A stretch of DNA of 64,000 nucleotides from Elgaria multicarinata webbii (GCF_023053635.1 NC_086178.1:98502226-98566225); one strand, 5' to 3'; positions 42,125-54,815 are shown, numbered from the stretch's first letter. The notes: generated from the letters alone by a model not told the origin. Translations and numbers: made by a program.

Positions 42125-42449
42125 TCAAATTAATAGTTTTGGCTGAGCCCTGATAAGATCTAGCCAAGGATGACTCAAAAGAATATATGAAGAGTGTGCA
42201 GAATAGGTAGAAATTGTCTTACCAGGGTTCACATGCCGATCAATTATGTCAATTGGCTACCTACTATTTACCCATGGTCAATGTGTAGATAAGAATTAAC
42301 TTCTTTTTTAAAAAATAACATGTTATTTATTAGCCAGGGCAAAAGTGAAGGAAGCTGGAAACAATCTAGCAGCATTACAAAATGTCTCCCACTGGGTACC
42401 TGTTTGAACAACAAGCAAATCCAAATAGGAACACAAGCAGTCATCAGTG

Positions 42450-42657
42450 CCTAGGGATAAAATGTTGGACTAGGAGCAGGAATACCCAGGTTCAAATCCT
42501 CCCCTACCTATGAAGTTAGGTGACGTAGGAATATTCACAAACATTCAACTTAATCTACTCCATAGGGATGTTGCAAGAGTACAATTGGGGGAAGGTATGT
42601 ACACTGTCCAAAGCTTTGTGGGGGAGGTGGAATAAAAATGTAATAAAATAAAATAAA
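42450..42657 (+). mobile_element. tRNA-headed SINE, worn
   Basis: TAAAATGTTGGACTAGGAGC, CCCAGGTTCAAATCCTCCCC (a B-box) and the tail GGAATAAAAATGTAATAAAA follow the layout of 31082-31327. Confidence 0.65.
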
Positions 42658-43287
42658 TTCATTATGATGTTTTAAAGTTAATGACTTTGTTTCACAATGG
42701 CCATCTGGTTTTTTATAGTTCACAGAAGTATTAGACTTGATGATTGCCATTTTTTTTTGTTCTCATAATGTTAATGCTTAAAAACACTCAACCATAATTT
42801 GATAATGTTTGACCAAACAATTGACCAATTCTTTTTTGATTGGTCAAGTACCCTCCTCTGTCATTACAGAGTTCATGTAAATGGTCCACTTCCAATCTTA
42901 ATGACATAAAACTCTTATTTATATATTATTTGTTTGCTTGCAGGCAGCATTTCTCAACCTATATGGAGCTCATGTCACATTTGCTCAGCTGGAAAGGCTT
43001 TGGCCTGCAACCGGACGGGTGACTGCACGTGGATGTTGTCTGCTATGGATTACTCACACAGGTAAGTCACCAATTCACACTAAAGCCCACCCTTGCCTTT
43101 GGAAAAGATTCATTTGAATCATCCCTATATTTCATTTCACACAGACTAGTTTGTGGCTTACTGCTTCTCCATCTGCCCATCTTTATTTAGCGAAGGTGAT
43201 TTTACAGTCCTCCCTTCCAAGTGAAAGCTGTGGGGGAAGCTAGATAGAATGAAGAATATCACAACCCCATATTGAGTTTGCCTCATG

Positions 43288-43494
43288 TATACTGCAGTAG
43301 AAGAGACATAGGAAACTGTCTTACACTGAGTCAGGCCACTGGTCCATCTATCCTAGTACTGTCGACACTGATCGGAAGTGGCTCTCAAGGAATTCAAGCA
43401 GGATTCTTTTCCAGCCCCTCTACTGAGGATGTTGGATCTGGAACCTTCTGCATGCAAAACATGTGCTCTACCACTAAGCAATGTTCCCATGCGG
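43288..43494 (-). mobile_element. tRNA-headed SINE, antisense, copy 2
   Basis: ATAGGAAACTGTCTTACACT, GAGTCAGGCCACTGGTCCAT and CTTCTGCATGCAAAACATGT then GCTCTACCACTAAGCAATG. The inverse of the last part is a tRNA-like head with an A-box (CTTAGTGGTAGAGCACATGT). Confidence 0.75.
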
Positions 43495-43504
43495 CATGAC
43501 GCAC

Positions 43505-44127
43505 ATGGCTGCAAGAAAGGCAAATGCTATTTTGGGCTGCATTAATAGAAGTATAGCTTCCAAATCGCGTAAGGTACTGGTTCCTCTCTATTCGGCCCTG
43601 GTTAGGCCTCATCTAGAGTATTGCGTCCAGTTATAGGCTCCACAATTCAAGAAGGACGCAGACAAGCTGGAGCGTGTTCAGAGGAAGGCGACCAGGATGA
43701 TCAGGGGTCTGGAAACAAAGCCCTATGAAGAGAGACTGAAAGAACTGGGCATGTTTAGCCTGGAGAAGAGAAGATTGAGGGGAGACATGATAGCACTCTT
43801 CAAATACTTAAAAGGTTGTCACAAAGAGGAGGGCCAGGCTCTCTTCTCGATCCTCCCAGAGTGCAGGACACGGAATAACGGGCTCAAGTTAAAGGAAGCC
43901 AGATTCCGACTGCACATCAAGAAAAACTTCCTGACTGTTAGAGCAGTACGACAATGGAACCAGATACCTAGGAAGGTTGTGGGCTCTCCCACACTAGAGG
44001 CATTCAAGAGGCAGCTGGACAACCATCTGTCAGGGATGCTTTAGGGTGGATTCCTGCATTGAGTGGGGGGTTGGATTCAGTGGCCTTGTAGGCCCCTTCC
44101 AACTCTACTATTCTATGATTCTATGAC
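43505..44127 (+). mobile_element. CR1 LINE 3' end, sense
   Basis: It encodes the CR1 ORF2 end: LSYEERL-like pattern [33 protein letters not shown] and NFLTVRAVRQWNQIPRKVVG. It ends GGCCTTGTAGGCCCCTTCCA and ATTCTATGATTCTATGA. It is 5'-truncated. The open stretch of 115 codons shows it is not very old. Confidence 0.9.
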
Positions 44128-44399
44128 GCTTTCATGTTGTGCATTTCTCCACCGCCAGTCCTCATTGTCGGCTGCTAATGGGCAGAAAAACCTGCCATGC
44201 CATCATCACATCCCATTACTAAACTTTTTTTTATTACACAGATCTGCATACTGCTTTCAATAAAATTGTCAAAGCACTTATCATCACCATCATCAACAAC
44301 AACAATAACAACATCCAATTGAAAAATCACTCTTTGGCAATAAAACTAGAAGTATAACTGGCTGGGTCACACCTCAGGGAAGGCTTGTTTAAAGCGGTA

Positions 44400-44690
44400 G
44401 GTCATAAGCAGGTGCCTGAAAGTTAAATCTGTAGAACCCTGCCTGGTGTTAATAGGTAATGTGTTCCAGAGGACGGGTAGGGTGCCCTATTACATGTGGC
44501 AGCTTCAGAAACACCCCTGAAGATGGCAAAGACTGGGCAAGGGAATAAGGAGTGAGGCAAAAGTAATGGGGTTCCAAGTTGTTTAGGGCTTTATATGTTA
44601 ACGACAAAACCTTAAACATGGCAGTGGCAGTCCCGTGTTTTAGGCTATAGGAATAGTTCCACCCAGTATTATAGATGAACTGGCTCTTTG
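44400..44690. repeat. Interspersed repeat related to 1745-2330
   Basis: GTGTTCCAGAGGACGGGTAG and AAGTTGTTTAGGGCTTTATA recall the same squamate family. The class is not settled. Confidence 0.35.
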
Positions 44691-45555
44691 TTGAGCTCTT
44701 CTCATATCGTTTCCCAACCTCGTTAAATAATTTCTGCGTGATAATGATGGGGTAGAAGACCACGTGTTCTGACATCACTTGGTTTGTATGTATTACATCA
44801 ATGCCTTTTAAGCACAATTAATATATATTTAAAGCTGCATTTCTTCTGATGCTTCATTAAAGGGAGAAAGATCCAATCATGATGCTTACAGAATCTTGTC
44901 ACAGCCTTCTTAACACCATCCATTCTTTTTCAGCAATCATTATGTCTCCTGGTTCTTTGCATTCTGCAACAGTGAATTAATTTGTCAAATACATTTCACA
45001 AGCTCCTTAATCAAAACCTTTTCCCCAGCATTTTTTTTTTGAAACCCACCAAGCTACTGATTATTTTCACCATTCAATACACCTCACAAATGTCTGGAGT
45101 CTTGAGTTCAAAACACACAGATCTGATTAATTGTTCCCCCATTTTGAGTTCTTATTTTAATAGACAAGATATTCTAGTTCCCTTTAGTTCTTGCACTCCA
45201 ATATGTCAAAATGGAGCCATTATTACTTCCTATAGGGAGAATGAAAAAGAAGCTTTGAAGGGAAAATTGGAAGGTGGAGCTAAAGGCTCCTAAACAGAAT
45301 TGTACCCTTCGAGCAGCAGTTCAAACACACACACACACACGCAAGGGATTCTGATGTTCTAGATGGTCACTATGACCAGAATTGTGCTTTTTAACCCAAA
45401 TTCTGTGCTTTCACAGAATTGTAACATATGGTCAGCCCTGGAAATGTCTGTTCTACAAGATAGAACCATTAACGGGCAGTACAAGTAAGCATCTGTCTAC
45501 ACACTTCCAAATTCTTCTGCCTCCTCTTTTCCCAGCAACCAGCAACAAAGTAACA

Positions 45556-46644
45556 GTGTAGGACAGTGGTTCTTAACCTTTTTGGTGTCACACCTCCCTT
45601 GTGAAAAATCTTATGACCAACGCCTCCCATGTGTTAACAGCCCAAAATCTAGGCTTAGGCAGGACGAGTTTGCGTTTTTTAGTTCTGTCTCTGAACTAAA
45701 AAAAAAAGCATATTCAATGAAAAGAACACAAACACAAGCAATGAATAGTTTTGTAGCCGACTGTGGAGGAGTCTTGTTTGTTTGTAAATCACCCCTCAGC
45801 ACTTGGAAGATCCCAGCCGCACAATCCAGGGAGAAGAGGCCTATGCTGGGAGTTGTAGGCTAGGGTGACCATATGAAAAGGAGGACAGGGCTCCTGTAAC
45901 TTTAACAGTTGCATAGAAAAGGGAATTTCAGCAGGTGTCATTTGTATATATGGAGAACCTGGTGAAATTCCCTTTTCTATGCAAGATACAGGAGCCCTGT
46001 CCTCCTTTTCATATGGTCACCCTATTATAGGCCTTTTCTCCTGTGCTCCTAGGCGAGCAGTTGGAGACCATGTGACCTCACCCTCTTCAAATAGCATTCA
46101 GATAGAACTCTTGGGCTCCTGCATTTTCAAGGGGCGCTTTTAAAAATATAAAAAAAAATTGAAAGAAGAAAGGAACAACTGCTTAAACTTCAAAAGGTGG
46201 AAACCCTGTCCCTTTCCCCAAGGAGAAATTCTCCAAAAATTTCTCCTTCCCCAAGCCTTTTTCTCCAGAGTTTTCATTTTCCTCCCACCCCTCCACGAAA
46301 TGCCAAAAAATGGAACAATCAACACTTTCAGCCCAGCTCAACATTTTGCAATAAACAGGGGGGGAAAGCGACTTAGAACAAAGCAGTCATTTACCTTGAA
46401 AGATTGATTGTTCTTCACGAACGCTAACGCATGTGTAGCAGGTAACAATAACTACGATAACGCAAATGAGCTATGTCATAGCTCCCAAGATTAGTAGAAA
46501 GAAATAAGTAGGGCCAAGCTGCGCTGCTATGTACTTGTAAAATGAACAATTTATAGTTGAGAGGCTACTCACACCTCCCCTGGAGTCAGTCCAAACCTCC
46601 CCTGGGGAGGCGTACCCCACCGGTTAAGAACCCCTGGTGTAGGA
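45556..46644. mobile_element. SPIN-like hAT element with a nested MITE
   Basis: The element is 45564-46636. Its ends CAGTGGTTCTTAACC and GGTTAAGAACCCCTG are inverse with one mismatch and resemble SPIN/Charlie-type hAT ends. An exact 8-bp duplication GTGTAGGA flanks it (45556-45563, 46637-46644). It has no transposase frame. Removing the nested MITE and its duplication leaves about 900 bp. Confidence 0.85.
45853..46032. mobile_element. Foldback hAT MITE copy 3, nested
   Basis: The element is 45861-46024 (164 bp), a shortened member of the TAGGGTGACC family, with flanks TTGTAGGC and TTATAGGC (7 of 8). It inserted into the older hAT element around it. Confidence 0.85.
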
Positions 46645-46748
46645 GAAAAGGAGCTGCAAGTGACATGCTGAAGATCATCCCTAGTTAATGGTTGGTCCCT
46701 AACAAGCTGGGAGCCCAGTGCTGCCTCTGTCCTGAAGGCAATGGAAAT

Positions 46749-46900
46749 CTCTACATCAGCCTTCTGCAACCTCACACCGTCCAGATTTTTGGTCTACAGG
46801 TCACCATCATTCCCACTCATTGGCTATAATCACAGGGTATTATGGGAGTTGGAGTCCAAAACATCTGGAGGGCACCAAGTTGGGTAAGGTTGCTCTATGT
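46749..46900. mobile_element. hAT MITE, CAGCCTTC family, copy 2
   Basis: The element is 46757-46892 (136 bp), 1 bp longer than copy 1. It starts CAGCCTTCTGCAACCTC and ends AAGTTGGGTAAGGTTG. Flanks CTCTACAT and CTCTATGT agree at 6 of 8. Confidence 0.75.
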
Positions 46901-46929
46901 ATAGAGGCTATATACCAGATGTTGGAGAT

Positions 46930-47075
46930 AACCAAGAGCAGAAGGACATAATTTTTATGTCCTGTTTATAGTGACCAGGGACACCTGGATGACCACTGCT
47001 GGAAGCAAGATGCTGGACTACATGGACTTCAGTATGATCCAGTAAGGCAAGGCAACTCTTACGTTCATTTATATT
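46930..47075 (+). mobile_element. L3/CR1-type LINE 3' end fragment
   Basis: GATGCTGGACTACATGGACT and TATGATCCAGTAAGGCAAGG resemble the GGACTAGATGGACC...GATCCAGCATGGCTC tail seen at 57540-57584. Confidence 0.55.
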
Positions 47076-47118
47076 TAGTCTTAACTGGTTGGCTTTAAGC
47101 GGGTCTGTGTGCCACTTG

Positions 47119-47256
47119 CTATAGATCAGGGGTAGTTAATCTCTTTCAGCCCAAGAGCCAAATTCAATTTTAGAGAAGCTCTCAAGAGCAGCATCCCAGT
47201 GGTGGGCAGGCTCAAGGCAAAGGGGCTGTAAAAGGTTCAACATCCCTGCTCTAGGC
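47119..47256. mobile_element. Small hAT-like element
   Basis: The element is 47127-47248. It starts CAGGGGTAGTTAATC and ends GTTCAACATCCCTG. Flanks CTATAGAT and CTCTAGGC agree at 5 of 8. Confidence 0.5.
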
Positions 47257-48061
47257 AGTGGACACCTTAAATTTCTGGAAGCTTTTTTGGCTTGTCAAAA
47301 GGCCTCGTTTGCTCAAGTGAAGAGCCAAATAAATTATCTTTCTTTTAACAAAAGCCAAAGAATGAACACCATTCACACATTTGAGTGCAAAATCCAGTAG
47401 CCATTAAAAAGTCAAAGACTAAACACAACCTGCCAGTTCTACTAAGATCAGCAGGCCCACCAAAAGATTAATGCTTCATGCTCCTGTTCACAGGCTTATC
47501 TCTCTCTGCCATAGTCAGAGTTAAATTTCAAGTTAAATTGTCTAATCAATTTTAAAGCCGTTGTGATCATCACGACTACAGCTGAACCAAAATCCCAGCA
47601 AACAAAGCATCTTCTGTGCATTTTATTATTCTCTTTATGGTTTGATTTCCACCAGTGCACACTGTATAGGAAAAAGAAGACTGTATATTTCTGTCAAGTT
47701 TTCAAAGGTTTGCCCTGTCACAGTCAGAGAGAAAAACAACAATACCTGGAAGAAAATAAAATCAAGTAAAAACAAAACAAAATCCTGAAAAATGGTTGAG
47801 AGTGCTGAATTTGCTTTAGCTTTTGAAAATGGAGGATGACTAGAAAGGAGGGCTTGGGAGGTTTACATACTGCATTATATATTAAACATGAATCAGCACT
47901 ATAGGATGCCACAAGAGATTCTAAGTGGCATTAACAAAACATCATAATAAAGACTCGGGAAATAAGAGCTGATCTATACACATGCAGGATCAGGCACTGA
48001 AATATAAGAATTGTGGATTGTACCACTTCAGACCATACACTATGTAGGGAATCCTGTAAAT

Positions 48062-48188
48062 CAGGGATGGGCAAGTTGTGGTCCTCCAAATGCTTTGGCC
48101 TACAACTCCCATCATCCCTCACCATTGGCTATGCTGGCTAGGGCTAATGGGAGTTGTAGGCCAAAATATCTGGAAGGCCACAAGTTGT
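48062..48188. mobile_element. Foldback hAT-like repeat, one end lost
   Basis: CAGGGATGGGCAAGTTGTGG...CCTACAACTCCCATCATCCC is mirrored by GGGAGTTGTAGGCC...GGCCACAAGTTGT. The outermost right end is missing. Confidence 0.65.
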
Positions 48189-48192
48189 ATGT

Positions 48193-49883
48193 AGTAAGAC
48201 AGCACTTCAGAAAGATTTAAAGTACTCCAACTCCCAAAGTGCAAGCCTTAATATAGGTAAGGACTTTGAGCTTGGTAGTAAAACATACAGAAGGAACATC
48301 CACACTACAGATAGAAACCATTTTTAAACCAGTGTTACCATTATGACTTCATCTAAAGAATCTGGGGAACTGTATTTCCATAAGAATGTTAATATATGAC
48401 TTTCACCAAACTACAAATCCTTGACTGTCAGTCATGACACTTAAAAACAACCCTGAAACTGTTTTTAACATCGTATTGTAGTTATACTGACAGAAGCAAA
48501 TCTCTATAATTTTGAATAAAGATGTGATAAAGGTGTACTGTCTTCTGTTCCCCCAACCCAGTTTCGTAAAGTCTCATAAGGCAAGTCCTCTGAGTAATGT
48601 TAAGAATCAATATCAGGTTCCAAATCGCTAATGTGACCTTCACATTCCTCAGAATACGCATGTGACCATTCATTGGCCTGGTGAGTCTACATCCAAAACA
48701 GATGCTTGCTACAAATGAGTTACTCCGCCTAAGGGGTGGAAAATATTTTTCCATTCAACATGGCTATTATTTCAACTCTGCAAAACAGCAGGACCTCTAC
48801 TAATGGTACCAATTGCTTTTCACAAAAAGAGGGCCACTACCTATGAAGAATTCTGACTGCCAAAATGGGCTTTCCAAGGAAGCTTCTTATTTCCCAAGCC
48901 ACAAATGCCTGCAAGAAAAATCTACCTACCAGAGAAAGATATCATAACATGGGAAGAAGCAGTTTGGAAAAGGAAGTAAATTAACGTCACTCAAGGTGGG
49001 TGCAACAGCTCTAATAGTGTGAAGCTTTATAGTGGATTATATCCCAAGAGCATGAAATTTTCAAAAATAATGGTATTATAGCTATGCTAGTTTTATTTGT
49101 GTTTTGATATATACTACATATAACTTAAACCTTGATTTTTAATTTCCCCCCTGGAATTTGCCAGTTTAATGAGGAACTGTTACTAATTCTTCGATGTAAT
49201 ACATCCACGACTGGAGGATACAAATGGGTAAAAGGGAAAAATATCCTCAGACTGAACCAGGCAAGCAAAGCTCCAAGGATGACTCTGTTGCTGAGCTATA
49301 CCATTCCAAGTCAGAAATGAGATCGGAATACCCAAAAAGTTTCTCCATGTGAAATACTCCCTCTACACACACACACCACTAATGTGTACGTACTTACACA
49401 CCACTAAGATTCTAGATTAGCCTTAGGAAAAATGTTATACATGTAAGGTGCCCCCTTTTTTTGCCATACAGTTGCAGTACAGCTCAGCCACAGATAACCT
49501 CATGTGAGGATTCTGCTCATCTCTTTCAGCTCTCAGTTTTAGGCTTTTTGGACTCACTTTGGTGTTGTGTTTAAAGTTCCACCTAGATCACTACTTCACA
49601 CAGGGGCAAATTTATAATGGATGATGACCCAGAATACAAACAACCACCAAAATATCAACCCTCAAGCTAGAACAGATCATTCTTCTTGCATAATAGTGGT
49701 ATCTCACGGTTGGACAAGGTCATTCTCTAGATGGATTTCTGCTTGAAAGGGCATGAGTGAGTAATGGACCTGCATAGTTTTTAAATGCCAATACCGATTG
49801 TCTCTAGCTTCCCATTAGTTTCCCCAGCCATGAAATTCATAATGCTTGGAAAGATGTACTTTAAAGGAGTTGAGAGAATTAAG
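48193..49883. other. Probable PHYHIPL intron 1, no gene seen
   Basis: No exon-like frame and no repeat that I can name. Confidence 0.4.
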
Positions 49884-50002
49884 GCACAATCCTATGCATG
49901 TTTAGACAGAAATAAATCCTACAACTTCCAGCATTCCGGCTGGCTGGCAAATACTGGGAATTATAGGACTTATTTCTGTCTAAATTTGCATAGGATTTCA
50001 CC
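49884..50002. mobile_element. Foldback repeat of CCTATGCATG type, copy 2
   Basis: GCACAATCCTATGCATGTTT at the left mirrors AATTTGCATAGGATTTCACC at the right. The centre holds CCAGCATTCCGGCTGGC. Confidence 0.6.
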
Positions 50003-50243
50003 CCAAGGCACTCGGGCTGCAAGTAACACTGACCAGGAGAAGGTTACCCCATTCAAGATGAATGGTAATAACTTTTAACCATTATCTAAAAGAAAACTAA
50101 ACCTAAATCTGGTTAGTTGACTATTTCTGGCATTCCAGTGGGAAAATATTTTCTGAATTTCGTAGCTTCAGGAATTGGTTCCATACCCATTTTTTGTTAA
50201 AATGAAGCCCTAAACTTCAACCAAAGCCGGCATATTCCTAGAG

Positions 50244-50364
50244 CAGGGGTGGGCAGAAAATAGATGTCCAGATGTTTTGGACTTCCAACACCCACCATTC
50301 TTGCCCATTGATTATGCTAGCAGGTGCTTCTGGGAATTGGAGACCTACATTCTGCCCACCCCCA
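50244..50364. mobile_element. Foldback hAT-like repeat
   Basis: CAGGGGTGGGCAGAAAATAG and ATTCTGCCCACCCCCA are mirrored ends around TTTTGGACTTCCAACACCCA. It belongs to the same broad family as 48062-48188. Confidence 0.6.
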
Positions 50365-50476
50365 TCCCCACCAGTAGAATATGTACCCTGAGAGCATCTC
50401 TAAAATGGAATTTGGACCTTGAGATGAAAAAAATTCTGAATCCCAGTATAGAGGACACAGAAGGAGAGAAACCCCC

Positions 50477-51232
50477 TGTGGCGTTACACCCCACAAGTCA
50501 ATTCCAAATGTATGTCCGCAGTGTGTAAGTCTGTGGTTTTTAGAATGTTGGCCTGAGTGGGCGGAGTTAGAATGTCTTGGGAGGGGGGAGGAGTGATATA
50601 TAAGGGAATGACTGAGGGGATGGAGAGTTCTTGTTCTTTTCAGGAAACCTTTTCAGGGAGACTTGTTAGGTACTCTTAGAGTCTGTAGTGCTCTCTGTGT
50701 TCAGGTCTGGAGAATTTGAGAGTCAGTGTAGTGAGTGGTGTCTTTAGAGTGTGGTGTGCACGTAGTGGAAGTATATTAATCAATACTGATAATAAAGAAA
50801 GTTCAAGAGTGATTGTGTGAGAAAAAGGAAAGCGCAAATGTGAGTGACCGGATTGTATGGAAGGTTTCAAAAAGGTTTTTAAATGTTGTTATTTGAAACA
50901 AAGCTTATGAACTTTTAAAAATAAATTTTGATTGTTTGTTTTACAACTACCACAAAAATCCCACGTGTCTGTTTGGCGTTTATCATCTTAAGTTTACACA
51001 TTCAGCACCCACTCTGAGAATCATTCACCTAAGCAGATATAACTCACAGTGCATTATTATATATAAATTAAAATCTATTCTCCATTTTAAACCCCTTTCT
51101 CCACATAGTTTGGAGGAAGGTGGTTTTTATCCCTTGCCTCAGGCGTATCAAGTGGTGGTGCTTGGCTTGAGCAGGGAGTAGCCTCGGCCGGGTCGGGTGT
51201 TCAGAGCCTGTGTCATGGCATAATAAGTGGTG
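50477..51232 (+). repeat. 5' LTR of the Gmr1-like element
   Basis: It starts TGTGGCGTTACACC and shares nearly all of its length with 54816-55600. The inner edge is uncertain: homology to the other LTR runs to AAGTGGTGG at 51232, while a possible primer-binding site beginning TGG lies at 51228. ATATATAAGGG near 50595 could be the TATA region. Confidence 0.8.
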
Positions 51233-51513
51233 GGATCCGAAGTAGACTCTGTTCATTTATAGTGACAGAAGTCAAAAAGGATTTTATTTGTGAACAGGAC
51301 AGAGGGTGGTTACTGTAAAGCACCTCGGAGGTCCTTAGCTGTGAAAGTTACATATTACCTAAGTCAGAGGTTGCGCTGATACAATTCTCTGACAGGATAT
51401 TTTTGTCTGTGGTGAGATACATATTATAAAATATCAAGTTTACCACTTCTGACCTTAATTGAAAACTCTCAGTACCATTTTATTTATTAAGGTTAAGTCT
51501 CTGTCTAATAACG

Positions 51514-52470
51514 ATGGAGATCTTAGGGTTGAAGAAAGATGCTCTGTCAGACAGATGTAAACGTTTAAATTTGCCAACTGAAGGAAAGTCAGTTGATGAA
51601 ATGAAATGGGCTCTTATAGAATATTACAGAGTTCGTGCTGCAGGTGAAACTGAGGTAAATCCTCTGAGGCAAGTGCCTGTAGAAATGTCTCCTCAATACA
51701 TTCAGCTAGAAATGGAGAAAATAAAACAACAAAGAGAACAACAAGAAGCTGACAGACAACTTGAATTAGAAAGAATAAAGCAAAGAGATAGAGAATTAAA
51801 ACAACAAGGGGAGTTAAAAAGAGCTGAGTTGGAACAACAAGAAAGGCTAAGTGAAGCAGAAATAAGATTAAGAGAAAAAGATAGAGAGCTGGAGCTAGAA
51901 CAAATTGCTTTAGAAAAGAGAAAATTTGAGCGGGAAGATCAGAGGAGAATTGAGGAAGGGGCTAGACCTCCCAAATTATCTCCTAAAGACTTTACCCCTT
52001 ATGTTGAGGGGCAAGATCCCCAAATTTTCTTCAATACCTTTGAAAAGGCAGCCATAATGTGGGAAGTAAAGCCACAAGATTACATGAAGTTTATCCCTAA
52101 CTTGATCAAGGGAGACCTGGCTGAAATTTATAACAGTTTTCCTGTGGGGGAAGCTTTAGATTTTGCCTCATTTAAAACAGCAGTTTATAAAAGATTTCGC
52201 TATGGGCCTGAGTATTTCCGGAAGAAATTTAGAAGCCTTAATGCTGTGTCATCCAAATCTTTTGTGGAGTTGGGACACAAATTAGCGGATCATTTTGAGA
52301 AATGCTGAGGTGAAAACCAAACAAGATTTAGTTGATCTGATGATTAAAGATCAATTAATTTTTCAAATCCCTCAAGATATAAGATTGCTGGTGAGAGATA
52401 GAGACCCAAAAACTTATCAAGATGCAGCTTCCTTGGCTGATCAATTTTCCTTAAACCGGGGCTATCATAT
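51514..52470 (+). pseudogene. gag-like region of the Gmr1-like element (fossil)
   Basis: It opens with ATGGAGATCTTAGGG. The first part is rich in E, K, Q and R and reads as a long coiled coil. The second part has FKTAVYKRFRYGP and DQLIFQIPQDIRLLVRDRDP, which resemble the helical SCAN pattern (LxLEQFL..LP.E.Q.WVRE..P). Gag proteins assemble the particle of such elements. Part of a broken element. Confidence 0.75.
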
Positions 52471-52599
52471 GACCAGCAAGTCTACTAAAGAAAATAATAT
52501 TAAACCAGGGTATAAACCTAATGGGGGTAAAAAGGAAGCTGAGGTAAATAAAAATCAGTTGCCAACAGAAAAGGCAGGAAACACCACCAAACCTATGTT

Positions 52600-54569
52600 T
52601 GGAAATACAGACCTCACATGCCATCATTGTGGGTTGGTGGGGCATATTAGACCACAATGTCCCAGGCTGAGGGAAGAGAGAGAGAAAAGTACCTCAGTAA
52701 GGAGAGTGGATATAAATAAAGATGCTGAACATCCCCAAAGTACCCAGTGTTACACATTAGTGTGGGAAAATGTTTTAATAAATGGAAAAAAGCATAAAGC
52801 TATTCTAGATACTGGAGCTTGTTTATCTCTGATTAGAGCAGATCTTGTGATGAATGAGATTATTCCTCACAGAAAAATTAACATCAAACCTGTGAAAGGG
52901 CCCATAATTGAAATTCCTGTAGCCGAGATGGAGGTTACATGGAGGGGAGTCACAGGGAAATGTATTTTAGGTGTTAATTCCTGTCAGGAAGAACCTCTAA
53001 TCCTAGGTACTGATATCATGGGGTTAGAAGGTAGAAAAGTTTTTATTATTACACGCTCACAAGCAGCAGTGGAAGGCTTGTCAGACTATTGTAGCGAATC
53101 TAGAGAGGCTGAGGGCATGCCTCTGCAGTTGCCTAGCGAGCCAGCTGAAGGAACTGCTGTGCTAGGAAACATCGTTGCAAAAACTGATACCACGTTTGCT
53201 TTAAACACAGGAAATGATCCCAGCTTGGAGGTTTTAAGATCCAAAGCTGAGGCACAAGAAACCTCTTTTAGTGACACTCAGAAAGAGCAGGTTTTCTGGG
53301 ATCGGGGACTCCTATACCAAAAGTGGTTGCCCAAGAAGAAACAAGGAAGTTGGGGGGCTGAAAAGCAGCTTGTACCAATACCATATAGGGACCAGCTGCT
53401 GAAATTAGCTCATGACTCCTTTTTGGCAGGCCACATGATAGATAAAACCCAGAAAAGGTTGATGACTAATTATTACTTGCCAAATATTTTTAGAGAAGGC
53501 ACAGAGTTTTACAAGTCCCGTGAGAGTTACCAGAGGGTGGGGAAAAGTAGGGACAAGGTCAAGGCTCCCCTAAATCCCCTACCACTTACCAACCAACCCT
53601 TTTTAAAAAATAAGACTGGACCTGGTAGGACCCTTCCCTAGACCTACACAGACAATAAAAATGTTTCAATTAACCAGTATAGACTTTGCCACAAGGTTCC
53701 CAAATGCTGAAGCCCTTCAAAATGTTGATGCCTTGTCAGTAGCAAAAGCCCTATTAAAAATCTTTTGTTGCTGGGGTTTCCTCCATAAAATTTGGAGTGA
53801 TCAAAGCTCAGTTTTGTTCTCTAATGAAATGAGATGTTTGTGGAGGTGTTGCGGTGTCAAGCATATAACATCCACTGCTTTCCACCCCCAAACAAATGGG
53901 CTAGTTGAAAAATTTAATGACAAGAAAGAAGTTATAGAGCTGGCACACACAGGTTTGGCTGGAGCCCAAACCAGGCAGAAAACTTGGTGTGATGAAGAGG
54001 CTAGAGACCGGAACTTTGGAATAGGAGTTGAAGTCGTGGTCTTCTTTCCCAAGAAGAATAGTCAGTTCGATGCTGTTTGGGAGAGACCTTACCTTATTCA
54101 AGATAAGACTGGAACCCATCCCCCTATTAAGTCATCTGCTTATAGGGTGGATAGAAGAGTACCAAAGGCAGTAAAAGAGAAGTTTGTTCTGACCTCAGAC
54201 ACTTCGGAGGTCAGAATTGGAGCAAGGCTGGTGCAGACAGTGGACGATTTGGGACATCTCGTGGCCTATTCCAGCAGAGAATTGACACACAGAGAGAGGG
54301 ACTGTTCCGCTGTCCAAGAGAAGTGTCTGGCCATTGCTTGGGCTATGGACAAGGTCAAGGCGTGCATGTGGAGATGGTGGTTCATTTGGCAAGCGGGTCA
54401 TCGGGCGCTGTTGTGGCTGCAACCCATGGAAAGCCACAACCAACTTTTGCAGCAGTGGTCGTGGCGGATCCGGAGCTTCCATGCAGAGATCCAGCATGTG
54501 GCAGGTCGGGAGAACATCATCGCGGATGGACTGTCTCGTCAAGAATCGTCCAATTCAGCAATAACGTGA
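52600..54569 (+). pseudogene. Zinc-knuckle and pol-like region of the Gmr1-like element (fossil)
   Basis: Recognised motifs are the CCHC knuckle CHHCGLVGHIRPQC, the aspartic protease AILDTGACLSLI, the integrase pattern HPQTNGLVEKFN, and the RNase H patterns VAYSSRELTHRERDCSAVQE and HVAGRENIIADGLSRQ. The order places integrase ahead of RNase H. The region is broken and is described only as a remnant. Confidence 0.75.
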
Positions 54570-54815
54570 GACTTTGTTGTGGACATTATGATGCTCCTGG
54601 ACTTTAGAATTGGAGCCAAAAAGTGGACTAATAAAAATGTGGCTCTTTTAACATTTGATTTTCCAAAAGGTTTGTATGTACATATATTGTTAGTGCTATT
54701 AATTATTATGTATAAATGTTTAACCATTTTATTTCCCCAAATCCTATGTACAGGTCCTGGTATTAAACCAGCCCCATACTCGGGGGGGGGGGGGGTTTAA
54801 AAGAGGGGGGGAATA

